Shown one piece after another: positions 8,710-15,522 of a DNA stretch of 19,296 bases (its first letter is position 1; each line of letters begins with the position of its first letter). The notes under the pieces are model-generated. The model ran no database searches. It saw only the letters and a list, made by a program, of their open reading frames with translations, and was not told where the DNA came from. Source of the stretch: Gammaproteobacteria bacterium (lineage in GTDB: Bacteria; Pseudomonadota; Gammaproteobacteria; Chromatiales; Chromatiaceae); assembly GCA_019136395.1 (NCBI GenBank), contig JAGVUH010000140.1, positions 1 through 19,296 of the forward strand, given 5' to 3'. Both the position numbers and the translations under genes were made by a program.

Positions 8710-9852
8710 ATGCCTTACTGGCGACTTTCCGGCTTTTACTTCTTCTATTTCGCCTCCCTGGGCGCCATGCTGCCCTTCTGGGGGCTGTACCTCCAGGACC
8801 TGGGCTATTCGGCCCTGGCCATCGGCCAGTTGATGGCCATCCTGCAAGGCACCAAGATCATTGCCCCCAACGTCTGGGGCTGGCTGGCCGACCGCGCCGG
8901 ACGCGGCATGCCCATCGTGCGGCTGGCCTCCCTGCTGTCCTGGCTCACCTTCGCGACCCTCTTCGCCGTGAGGGGCTTCTGGGAGATGGCCCTGGCGATG
9001 ATCGTCTTCAGCTTCTTCTGGAATGCCTCCCTGCCGCAGATGGAGGTGGTGACCATCAACCACCTGGGGTCGCGGTTGCGGCGCTATGCGGGCATCCGCC
9101 TCTGGGGCTCCATCGGCTTCATCCTGGCGGTGCTGGTCCTGGGGGCGCTGGTCGGGCGTCTGGGCAGTGGCGTGGTGCCGATCGTCACCCTGGGGCTCCA
9201 GGTGGGGATCTGGCTCACCAGCCTGCTGGTCTTCGAGCGCCCGGTGGAGGCCCGCCCCGTCCAGGACGGCGCCTCCGTCCGGGAGGTCCTGCGCCGGCCC
9301 GAGGTCGCCGCCTTTCTGCTAGCCGGATTCCTGATGCAGACCAGCCATGGGGTCTACTATGCCTTCTACTCGATCCACCTGACCCAGGCCGGCTATGCCA
9401 GCGACCTCATCGGCGCCCTCTGGGCCTGGGGGGTGGTGGTGGAGGTGCTGGTCTTCGCCGTCATGCACCGGTTGCTGGAGCGCTTTGGCGCCCGCCGCAT
9501 CCTGCTGGCGAGCCTGGTCCTGGCGGCGCTGCGCTGGCTGCTGATCGGCGCCTTCGTGACGGAAGCCAGCGTCCTGATCCTGGCGCAGGTCTTCCACGCC
9601 GCCACCTTCGGCGCCTTTCACGCCGGGGCCATCCATTTGACCCATCATTACTTTACCGGCCGGCTGCAGGGCCGCGGCCAAGCCCTGTTCAACAGCCTGG
9701 TCTACGGGGCCGGGGGGGCGGTTGGCAGTCTGGGCAGCGGCTGGCTGTGGGGCGAGGCGGGTGCGCTGGGGACCTTCGGGGCCTCCGCCCTGGTGGCCGC
9801 CCTGGGCCTGGGCATCGCCTGGCGCTGGGTGGACCGGGAACGGCGCTTCTGA
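8710..9852 (+). CDS. MFS transporter, MFS_1-like family (3-phenylpropionate permease HcaT / NupG-like)
   Basis: This 380-residue polytopic inner-membrane protein is made of about 12 hydrophobic segments with the two-halves layout of the major facilitator superfamily. WRLSGFYFFYFASLGAMLPFWGLYLQDLGYSALAIGQLMA and the loop after helix 2 (WGWLADRAGR), plus YAGIRLWGSIGFILAVLVLG, resemble the MFS_1-like group that includes HcaT. The second half repeats the pattern (HGVYYAFYSIHLTQAGYASDLIGALWAWG). The natural substrate cannot be read from the sequence; the 3-phenylpropionate label often given to this group is only by similarity. It follows aroC closely on the same strand with a weak ribosome-binding site. 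Confidence 0.88.
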   Translation: MPYWRLSGFYFFYFASLGAMLPFWGLYLQDLGYSALAIGQLMAILQGTKIIAPNVWGWLADRAGRGMPIVRLASLLSWLTFATLFAVRGFWEMALAMIVFSFFWNASLPQMEVVTINHLGSRLRRYAGIRLWGSIGFILAVLVLGALVGRLGSGVVPIVTLGLQVGIWLTSLLVFERPVEARPVQDGASVREVLRRPEVAAFLLAGFLMQTSHGVYYAFYSIHLTQAGYASDLIGALWAWGVVVEVLVFAVMHRLLERFGARRILLASLVLAALRWLLIGAFVTEASVLILAQVFHAATFGAFHAGAIHLTHHYFTGRLQGRGQALFNSLVYGAGGAVGSLGSGWLWGEAGALGTFGASALVAALGLGIAWRWVDRERRF

Positions 9853-10114
9853 GTCCAAAGGCGCGACGAGAGCGGGTGGTTCATTCCCCCCGCGCCGAGC
9901 GGAAGGAGCGGATTTCGCTTAAGAATCTGACGGGTATTCGTTCAGACCTCTTGTGCCCCATGAGGGCTTTGGCGGTCCAAGCCGCTGACGCTCTTACTCA
10001 CCCCCCCTGGCGGAGGAGGGTTGAGGAGAGGGGGCTGAACGGTTAACCCGCTGGTACTCCAAATCCACCAGACTCCCCGGCAGGAGGATAGTCGCCGCCA
10101 GGCCGCGCCGGCCG
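9853..10114. other. Intergenic region between convergent genes, possible repeat remnant
   Basis: These 262 bases separate the MFS gene (plus) from the convergent gene at 10115 (minus). They hold C-run and G-run tracts that can pair weakly (CCCCCT at 10003-10008 with AGGGGG at 10029-10034) and a GGTTAACC palindrome at 10041-10048. On the minus strand, about 10050-10130 reads like a coding tail in another frame (see the finding on a C-terminal frameshift). No classical terminator is visible. Confidence 0.4.
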
Positions 10115-10981
10115 TCAGCGCCAACCTTCCTCCCCTTCCATCTCCGTTCCGGCGGCGGGCCGGCGCACCCTGACGGGCTCGTCTGGCTCCAGGGTGCGAC
10201 CATTGCTGGACAGGAAGGCACGGCGGGCGCTGAGGCGATGGTTGATGCAGGCGGTGATGTCCACCCCGGCCTGGGTGTCCAGCCCCGCGCAGCCGGCGGG
10301 AGGGACGTACTTGGCCTCGAAGGCGTCTTCCAGTTCGTAGATGGAGCGGTAGAGCTCCACCGGCTCCTGGCGGATCAGGGCGGGGAGGGCGGGTGGAGTG
10401 TCGGTGGGCGCCACCGTCTGGCCGAAATCGAATTGGCCGATCGGCGGCAGGGCCCTGGCGAGTTCCGCGGCCTGACTCGCCGGTGGCGCGACCGCCGTCT
10501 CCAGTCGGGCGCTGCCGAGCAATGCCCAGGGCGATTGGGTCGGGGCCTCGGGCAGGGCCAGGAAGGCCTGGTAGCCGATCCAGAAGAGCGGGACGGTCAA
10601 TGACATTCCCAGCAGGTCCAGAAGACGACGGAAGCTCAGCCAGGAGCCGCCTCCCGGGCGGGACGGGGTTGGGCGGGGGGGGGCGTCCCACCAGGGGTCG
10701 GCGGGGGCCGCGATCGCCGCCGCGGGGTGGCCGCTGGCCATGGCGAGGGGCTGGGTCGCCCCACGCTCCCGGATCAAGGCCCCCAGGGCCTGGGCCAGAC
10801 GGCGCTCTTCGGTCTCGGGCTCGGGCTCGGGATGGTAGGATGGCTGGGTAACCGGCTGCGCCCCCTCGTGCCCCAAGGAGGGTCCCGAACGGTCCTCCGC
10901 CAGTTCGGCGGGACTCAGGTTGCCGATGACGGGCTCCGGGCCGGGCCGGGCGGTCGGGGATTCCAGGTCCTGGCGGATCAT
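10115..10981 (-). CDS. Unrecognised single-pass membrane protein with a periplasmic C-terminal domain
   Basis: I do not recognise this 288-residue protein. Its first 115 or so residues are hydrophilic, rich in Pro, Glu and Ala, with a short helical patch (EERRLAQALGALIRERG). A single hydrophobic segment lies at about residues 123-143 (LGMSLTVPLFWIGYQAFLALP). The C-terminal 140 residues, probably periplasmic, include EPVELYRSIYELEDAFEAKY and two cysteines (C231, C245) that could form a disulfide. The ATG at 10981 is preferred over TTG at 10987 because AGAGG lies eight bases before it. It is divergent from the NlpC/P60 gene, and a TTGACA on the other strand abuts its start codon. The C-terminus may be shortened by a frameshift: another frame continues with protein-like sequence past the stop. 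Confidence 0.7.
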   Translation of the reverse strand: MIRQDLESPTARPGPEPVIGNLSPAELAEDRSGPSLGHEGAQPVTQPSYHPEPEPETEERRLAQALGALIRERGATQPLAMASGHPAAAIAAPADPWWDAPPRPTPSRPGGGSWLSFRRLLDLLGMSLTVPLFWIGYQAFLALPEAPTQSPWALLGSARLETAVAPPASQAAELARALPPIGQFDFGQTVAPTDTPPALPALIRQEPVELYRSIYELEDAFEAKYVPPAGCAGLDTQAGVDITACINHRLSARRAFLSSNGRTLEPDEPVRVRRPAAGTEMEGEEGWR

Positions 10982-11009
10982 TGACAATCCTCTGTGCGTG
11001 GATTAAAAA
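10981..11009 (+). promoter_or_regulatory. Putative promoter of the NlpC/P60 gene
   Basis: A perfect -35 hexamer TTGACA (10981-10986) is followed 17 bases later by TAAAAA (11004-11009), a 4-of-6 match to the -10 consensus, inside an A/T-rich tract. It reads toward the gene at 11058. It abuts the start codon of the divergent gene on the minus strand, so activity here could affect that gene. Confidence 0.5.
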
Positions 11010-11057
11010 AATTAACAACAACAGTCTGTTCGTTCTTCCTGGCCGAGGAGGAGGAAG

Positions 11058-11597
11058 ATGACCTCACTAACGGGTATGAGGGCGCGCGTCATCCCTCCAA
11101 GGATGAGCGACTTTGCCCTGTCTTTCACGTTGACCCGGGGCCTGATGCGCGGCCTGCTGCTGAGCCTGCTGCTGGCCTTGGCCGGCTGCGGCAGCATCGG
11201 TGATAAGTATGGCATCAAGATTCCCTCCGGTCCGCGTGGCAAGGCGGTGACCGCGGCCCTGGAGGAGATCGGTACCCCTTACACCTACGGTGGCAGCAAG
11301 CCGGGGAAGGCCCTGGATTGCAGCGGCTTGACCCAGTATGTCCATCGTAAGGCGGGGATCAAGATCCCCCGGGTCTCCACTGATCAGAAGGACAAGGCCA
11401 AGCCGGTCAAGTTGTCCAAGGTCAAACCCGGGGATCTGATCTTTTTCCGCGTCAAGGGCGATAGCCATGTGGGGGTGGTGGTGGATCCCACCCGCTTCGT
11501 CCATGCCTCCTCCGGGGCCGATGAGGTCCAACTGGCCCGCTTTACCGATGCCTTCTGGCGCCGGCACACCACCGGCGCGGGGACCTACTTCCGCTGA
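11058..11597 (+). CDS. NlpC/P60-family lipoprotein, putative cell-wall endopeptidase
   Basis: This 179-residue predicted outer-membrane lipoprotein carries an NlpC/P60 cysteine-peptidase domain, a family that cuts peptide stems in peptidoglycan. A hydrophobic stretch ends in the lipobox LAGC with the lipidated Cys at residue 44. The Cys-His-His catalytic set is visible: C88 in LDCSGLTQYVH, H137 in GDSHVGVVV and H149 in FVHASSG. The family-typical GTPYTYGGSKPG precedes the Cys and VKPGDLIFF lies between. The ATG at 11058 has a strong ribosome-binding site (GAGGAGGA just upstream). It leaves an unusually long leader before the lipobox; in-frame ATGs at 11103 and 11145 would give more typical signal peptides. 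The domain call is firm and the exact start is open. Size and layout resemble Spr/NlpC proteins. Confidence 0.88.
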   Translation: MTSLTGMRARVIPPRMSDFALSFTLTRGLMRGLLLSLLLALAGCGSIGDKYGIKIPSGPRGKAVTAALEEIGTPYTYGGSKPGKALDCSGLTQYVHRKAGIKIPRVSTDQKDKAKPVKLSKVKPGDLIFFRVKGDSHVGVVVDPTRFVHASSGADEVQLARFTDAFWRRHTTGAGTYFR

Positions 11598-11790
11598 CCG
11601 GGCCGGTACAGGGGCGGTACAGGGCCGGACCCGGGCGGCGGTCGCGCAAGATGAAAAAATCATGGTTCCGCCGCAACCTTGCTTAGCCAGGGTGGAGTTT
11701 CCCGGGCGCTTGGTGCAAAATCCATCCTGACCCCCAACGCATGGCCGGCGGGTCTTAATCCCCCCCCAATCTCATAGAGGAGAAGAGCGA

Positions 11791-12135
11791 ATGTCCGAGA
11801 TGAACAAGAGCCGTCGCGACGCCGTCAAACTGATGCTCGGTGGCCTGGCCGCCGTGCCGGTCCTGAACCTGGTCGGCATGACCAGCGTCCAGGCCGCCGA
11901 TCTGCCCCATGTCGACCCGGCCGCCGATCCGACCGCCAAGGCCCTCAAGTATGTCCATGACGCGGCCACCGCCACCCGTCCCGACAAGGCGGGTACTCCC
12001 GGCGCCAATCAGCATTGCGCCAACTGCCAGTTCATCCAGGCCGCCGAAGGCGAGTGGCGTCCCTGCTCCCTCTTCCCCGGCAAGGCCGTCAACGCCAATG
12101 GCTGGTGCGCCTCCTGGACCCTGAAGGCCGGCTAG
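11791..12135 (+). CDS. hip: High-potential iron-sulfur protein (HiPIP), Tat-exported
   Basis: This is a 114-residue precursor of a small periplasmic [4Fe-4S] electron carrier. The N-terminus has a twin-arginine signal ([13 protein letters not shown] at residues 8-9) with cleavage expected after VQA near residue 35. The mature part of about 79 residues has the four cluster ligands C76, C79, C92 and C106 in [15 protein letters not shown] and GWCASW, plus the conserved tyrosine (Y54 in ALKYVHDA) near the cluster. In purple sulfur bacteria HiPIP carries electrons from cytochrome bc1 to the photosynthetic reaction centre; in non-phototrophs it can feed terminal oxidases. A ribosome-binding site (AGGAGAAG) precedes the ATG. 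A strong intrinsic terminator follows, so the gene is probably a single transcription unit. Confidence 0.97.
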   Translation: MSEMNKSRRDAVKLMLGGLAAVPVLNLVGMTSVQAADLPHVDPAADPTAKALKYVHDAATATRPDKAGTPGANQHCANCQFIQAAEGEWRPCSLFPGKAVNANGWCASWTLKAG

Positions 12136-12180
12136 CGCCCAGCTAGAGCACGGCGTTATCAAGCCGCGCTCGTCGTGCGA

Positions 12181-12208
12181 AGGGGCCTCCCACCAGGCCC
12201 CTTTTTTT
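12181..12208 (+). terminator. Rho-independent terminator after the HiPIP gene
   Basis: AGGGGCCT (12181-12188) pairs perfectly with AGGCCCCT (12195-12202) across a six-base loop, and a run of seven T (12202-12208) follows directly. It is positioned 45 bases after the HiPIP stop codon. Confidence 0.92.
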
Positions 12209-12372
12209 ATCCTCCAGGTTTGTTCGGCGCGGCGGCCAGGGCATTTGGCTTATTTAGCGATTACTGATCAAACCAGTTGCCGACCGTCCGCCGAGGGCGG
12301 AAAATACTTGCCTCCGACCGGCCCCGGGCGTCCGCCCGGCGCCACCGACAGCAGTATCCGTTCGGTATCCTC

Positions 12373-13149
12373 ATGTCCACCTCCCTCACTACCTCCCGGA
12401 CCTCCCTGGTTTTTTTCCGGGGGCTCGTCTGGGCCATCATCGGTCTCATCTACGCGCCGCTTTTCACCGCCCTGTACCTCCTCTTCCAGGCCCTGGGACT
12501 GGAGCACGGTTCCTTCGCCCCCGCCGCCGCCATTGCCGGGGCCGTCGGTGCCGCCTTCTACAGTGCTCGGGAGGTGGCGCTGGTGGGCACGGTCATCGGC
12601 CTGCTGATGGCCAGCCTGTTGTTCATGCTGCTGCCCGGCACCGTCGCCCTCTGGCAGGTGGCTTTGGCGGCCGCGCTGGCGGGCGCCCTATTCGGCCGAC
12701 TGCTGCGCTTTCCGGACCAGTGCGCCCTGCAGGCCCCGGGCAAGGCCATGGCGGGTCTGGTCTCGGGCTTGGCCTGTGGCGCCCTGTTGGGCCTGGTCGA
12801 GTCCCTCCATCCCATCACCTTCAACGTGACGGCCATCGTCGCCTTTTTGGTCTCGGTCAATGGCACCTTGTATTCTGCCACCGTGGGTTGGTGGCTGGGC
12901 CTGGCCAGGGTCAGGAAGGGCGCCACCTGTCAGCTCATCGAGAGCCTGGTGATCGGCATGGTCGCCGCCGTGGTGGCCGCCAGCCTGTGGGTCTTCGGCG
13001 GGCCACTCATCGGTGCCGTGGATAGCGGTTATTACGCCCTGCTGGACTCGATCCAGACCCTCATGCCCGGCGCCTTGTTTGGCGGTTTTGTCGCCGGCGC
13101 CGTCACGGGCGCCCTGCTCGAGGCCTTCGATTTCGATTGGGTGATTTGA
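12373..13149 (+). CDS. Unrecognised polytopic inner-membrane protein
   Basis: I do not recognise this 258-residue, strongly hydrophobic protein. Seven or eight membrane segments can be seen, at about residues 14-40, 48-63, 68-88, 91-110, 125-143, 150-177, 188-208 and 230-250, rich in Ala, Gly, Leu and Val. Gly-rich helix-packing patterns recur (GAVGAAF, GLVSGLACGALLG, GALFGGFVAGAVTGALL), suggesting possible internal duplication. No catalytic or binding motif stands out. The ATG at 12373 was chosen because the upstream in-frame extension (from about 12277) is Arg-rich and unlike a membrane protein; no strong ribosome-binding site precedes it. It follows the HiPIP gene but is separated by that gene's terminator, so a functional link to HiPIP is not implied. 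Confidence 0.75.
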   Translation: MSTSLTTSRTSLVFFRGLVWAIIGLIYAPLFTALYLLFQALGLEHGSFAPAAAIAGAVGAAFYSAREVALVGTVIGLLMASLLFMLLPGTVALWQVALAAALAGALFGRLLRFPDQCALQAPGKAMAGLVSGLACGALLGLVESLHPITFNVTAIVAFLVSVNGTLYSATVGWWLGLARVRKGATCQLIESLVIGMVAAVVAASLWVFGGPLIGAVDSGYYALLDSIQTLMPGALFGGFVAGAVTGALLEAFDFDWVI

Positions 13150-13229
13150 GATCAGGGCTGGTGAGGAGTGAGGGGCTCATAGCCAACGACTGGCTAGGTC
13201 ATGGTTGGCCTATAGTCGTCGTCCCCCAA

Positions 13230-13362
13230 TTTTCGGTTTTTCCGGGTCGGGTGACGTCCGGCGGGGGACGCCGTCAATACGTCCCTGTAGGCTTGACGAC
13301 CGCATCCTTGCGGTCGACACCCCCGCCGGACGCCACCCGACCCTCCCGCTCGCGGCCGAAAA
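13230..13362. repeat. Large imperfect palindrome with internal hairpins (candidate dispersed element)
   Basis: A 24-base arm at 13244-13267 pairs with 13320-13343 with a single mismatch. An outer stem (TTTTCGG at 13230-13236 with CCGAAAA at 13356-13362) extends the structure across an internal loop. Inside the main stem two smaller hairpins can form: CGTCAA (13272-13277) with TTGACG (13293-13298), and CGACCGC (13297-13303) with GCGGTCG (13310-13316), the two sharing two bases. The whole could fold as a branched RNA or as a cruciform. It occupies the middle of a gene-free stretch, 13150-13448. The architecture resembles palindromic dispersed elements; I see no transposase and only this copy. 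Confidence 0.8.
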
Positions 13363-13397
13363 CGGGAATGCGGCCTCTAAACATTTTCAGATGGTCG

Positions 13398-13430
13398 TCA
13401 CCGGCACGGGCTTCCAGGTGAAAGTTTTTT
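13398..13430 (+). terminator. Possible weak terminator downstream of the membrane-protein gene
   Basis: TCACCGG (13398-13404) can pair with CC-A-GGTGA (13414-13421, one bulged A), followed after three bases by six T (13425-13430). It is about 250 bases after the stop at 13149 and lies just past the large palindrome. Motif-based and weak. Confidence 0.3.
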
Positions 13431-13448
13431 ACCGCCTCTCGGTCGAGG

Positions 13449-14228
13449 TCAGTTCTCCCCGGGGGCCAAGTCGCGGCGATCCGCAGGGAATTCCCTGGCC
13501 CACAGCGCCGTCGCCCCGGCCACGGCGCTGGGCATGGCAATGAAATTGACCAGCGGGATCAGGGTCAGCACGGCGGTCGCCGCGCCAAAGCCCAGACTCA
13601 GCACCGGCCGGCCGCGCAACCGCTGGCGAATCGCCTTCGCCCCCAGCCCCTGATTGCCCAGCGGGTAGTCCAGGTATTCCAGGGCCAGGATCCAGGCGGT
13701 GAAGACGAACCACAGCAGGGGGCCGATAAGCGGTAGGACCAGGGAGAGGATGAAAAAGGGGATGGCCCAGAGGAGGACGTGCAGCAACTTGCGGGCCTCG
13801 TCCAGGATGGCCGCGCCCACACCCAGCAGGGCCTGACCGGGACCCGGACCGCCGTCCGGCGAGCCTCCCTGGAGCAGGTGCGCCACCTTTTCCGCCAGCA
13901 GGCCATTGAAGGGGGCGGCGATCAGATTGGCGACCAGGGTGAAGCCCTGGAAGATCAGCACCAACGCCAGGAGCACGAACAGGGGCCAGAGGAGCCAGGC
14001 CAGGCCCTGTTCCAGCCAGGAGAGCCAGGCCGGCAAGGTGGGCAACTGGGATTGCAGCCAGGCGATCAGGGACTGAAACCAGCCGATTCCCCAGTAGAGG
14101 GCAGCGCTGAAGACCAGGATGTTGATCCCCAGGGGCAGGGCCACGAACCGCCGTAAGCCCGGACGGGTGATGAGGCGCATACCTTCCAGGAGATAGGCGG
14201 GTCCGGCAAGGGGGTTGGCGGTGGTCAT
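13449..14228 (-). CDS. cysZ: Sulfate transporter CysZ (EI24 family)
   Basis: This 259-residue inner-membrane protein is close in length to E. coli CysZ (253). It matches the family by its opening (NPLAGPAYLLEGMRLITRPGLRRFVALPLGINILVF), the FQGFTLVANLIAAPFNGLLAEKV segment near residues 93-115, and ALEYLDYPLGNQG at about residues 182-194, a characteristic CysZ motif. Hydrophobic segments lie at about residues 28-50, 76-105, 150-185 and 208-245. CysZ takes up sulfate for cysteine synthesis. The ATG at 14228 has no strong ribosome-binding site. The gene is divergent from the SPFH gene at 14409. No other sulfate-assimilation gene is adjacent, so its local regulation is unclear. Confidence 0.92.
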   Translation of the reverse strand: MTTANPLAGPAYLLEGMRLITRPGLRRFVALPLGINILVFSAALYWGIGWFQSLIAWLQSQLPTLPAWLSWLEQGLAWLLWPLFVLLALVLIFQGFTLVANLIAAPFNGLLAEKVAHLLQGGSPDGGPGPGQALLGVGAAILDEARKLLHVLLWAIPFFILSLVLPLIGPLLWFVFTAWILALEYLDYPLGNQGLGAKAIRQRLRGRPVLSLGFGAATAVLTLIPLVNFIAMPSAVAGATALWAREFPADRRDLAPGEN

Positions 14229-14264
14229 GGTACGGCGAAGCGGGATGAGTGGTGGTGAGGGGCT

Positions 14265-14270
14265 AGTATA
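14265..14270 (-). promoter_or_regulatory. Putative -10 element for cysZ
   Basis: On the minus strand GCTATACTAGCC contains TATACT (plus coordinates 14270 down to 14265), a good -10 hexamer about 37 bases before the cysZ ATG. No clear -35 is present, so an activator may be needed. Confidence 0.45.
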
Positions 14271-14347
14271 GCCCGGCAGCCGGTTGGGCCGCCCCTGCTG
14301 CCGCCCCGATTTCCCCGACCGCCCCGACCGAAAGTACCGGTCCCAGG

Positions 14348-14376
14348 TACACAGGACGCGGATGGACGACTATGCT
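14348..14376 (+). promoter_or_regulatory. Putative promoter of the SPFH gene pair
   Basis: TACACA (14348-14353) and TATGCT (14371-14376) are spaced by 17 bases and read toward the gene at 14409. A short inverted repeat, GTACC and GGTAC (14334-14338 and 14346-14350), overlaps the -35 and could be an operator. Both matches are moderate. Confidence 0.4.
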
Positions 14377-14408
14377 TAGGGGCAAATTCCCGCCTGGAGG
14401 TTGGCCCC

Positions 14409-15410
14409 ATGCTCCCCCTCAGTTTTTTGCTTGGCATCGTCCTCTACCTGGTGTTCCGGGTCCTGATCCGGGGCTTCTACACCGTCAAGCCCGACGAGCG
14501 GGCGGTGGTGACCAGCTTTGGCCGCGCGCAGCGGCTGGGTCCGGCCATGGTCACCGATCCGTCCCTCAACGACGAGGAGCAGTCCCGTTACCAGTTCCCG
14601 GTGGTGCGGGTCATCCGCCCGGGGGGGCCCTACTTCAAGTGGCCCTGGCAGGAGGTGCATAAGGTCAGCGTCGCCACCCGCTCCCTGCCCATCACCTGGG
14701 ACCCAACCAAGGTCCAGTCCACGGTGGAGGCGGTGACCAAGGACAACCTGACCACCGGGGTGGACGGCCAGATCCGCTTCCGGGTCGCCGAGCGCAACCT
14801 TTACGCCTACCTGTTCGGCGTCGCCCAGCCGCTGGAGCACGTCATGGGCTATTTCATCTCGGTGTTGCGCGAACGGGTGGCCAACTTCGTCGATCCTCGC
14901 GGCGCCTCCCTGTTGGACGGCGGTGATCTCGCCGCGGGTCAGCGCGAGGAGGAGGCCGCCGTGGCCCCGGAGTTGTCCGAGGGGGTCTCGATCAACGACC
15001 TGCGCAAGAACCTGCCCCTGCTCAACGACTATATGGAGCAACAGTGCGGCTCCACGGCGGCGCGCTATGGGCTCGAACTGGATGCCGCCCTCATCACCCA
15101 GATCGATCCCCCGCCCGAGGTCGATCGGGCCCTGTCCGCCATCAACTCCACCCGCAACCAGGTCGCCGCCGACATCAGCACCGCCCGGGCCGATGCCGAG
15201 CAGCAGATCACTATGAGCAAGCGGGCGGTGGACATCGCCATGAACAACGCCCAGGCCGAGGTGGCGCCCCTTCAGGAACTCGCCGCGACCCTGGTGGCCA
15301 TCAAGGCCGAGGGCGGCCCGGCGGCCCTGCGCGCCTACGTGCGCAACATGGGCCTGCCACTGCTGGGCCGGGCGCGGCGCATCGTCCGGGTGCAAAGCGC
15401 GCCCTTATGA
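14409..15410 (+). CDS. SPFH/band-7 domain membrane protein (stomatin/HflK-like), first of a pair
   Basis: This 333-residue protein has one N-terminal membrane segment (residues 3-20, LPLSFLLGIVLYLVFRVL) followed by an SPFH domain. YTVKPDERAVVTSFGRAQRLG and GGPYFKWPWQEVHKVSVATRSLPITW are typical of the start of band-7 domains; the region through about residue 235 (ARYGLELDAALITQIDPPPEVDRALSAIN) completes it. An Ala/Glu-rich helical region, probably coiled coil, follows (STARADAEQQITMSKRAVDIAMNNAQAEVAPLQELAATL). SPFH proteins assemble into ring- or cage-shaped membrane complexes that organise lipids or control proteases, as HflK/HflC do for FtsH. GGAGG lies eight bases before the ATG. A related gene follows 112 bases downstream on the same strand. 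The specific function is unknown. Confidence 0.87.
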   Translation: MLPLSFLLGIVLYLVFRVLIRGFYTVKPDERAVVTSFGRAQRLGPAMVTDPSLNDEEQSRYQFPVVRVIRPGGPYFKWPWQEVHKVSVATRSLPITWDPTKVQSTVEAVTKDNLTTGVDGQIRFRVAERNLYAYLFGVAQPLEHVMGYFISVLRERVANFVDPRGASLLDGGDLAAGQREEEAAVAPELSEGVSINDLRKNLPLLNDYMEQQCGSTAARYGLELDAALITQIDPPPEVDRALSAINSTRNQVAADISTARADAEQQITMSKRAVDIAMNNAQAEVAPLQELAATLVAIKAEGGPAALRAYVRNMGLPLLGRARRIVRVQSAPL

Positions 15411-15522
15411 AGCGGATTTCAGACCTGGCCGACGAATGCCGACCCTCCACTGACCTTCCCATGACTGCGCACCCGAAACTGAACTGCCGCGGCTAACCCT
15501 AAACGATCCTGGAGCTACCGCC

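Noticed and set aside
8382..10046. Plus-strand open frame of 554 codons across aroC and the MFS gene
   Set aside because: It is out of frame with both recognised genes, and its Pro/Arg/Ala-rich translation shows no domain; a shadow frame.
11604..11624. Two short tandem copies of CGGTACAGGG after the NlpC/P60 gene
   Set aside because: Only two 10-base units with no further structure; too little to call an element or an operator.
11067..11663. Minus-strand open frame opposite the NlpC/P60 gene
   Set aside because: The plus strand holds the lipobox and complete Cys-His-His set; the reverse frame is a shadow.
13137..13543. Two overlapping plus-strand frames of about 100 codons after the membrane-protein gene
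   Set aside because: They run through the palindromic element, overlap each other in different frames and lack ribosome-binding sites; more likely translations of repeat DNA.
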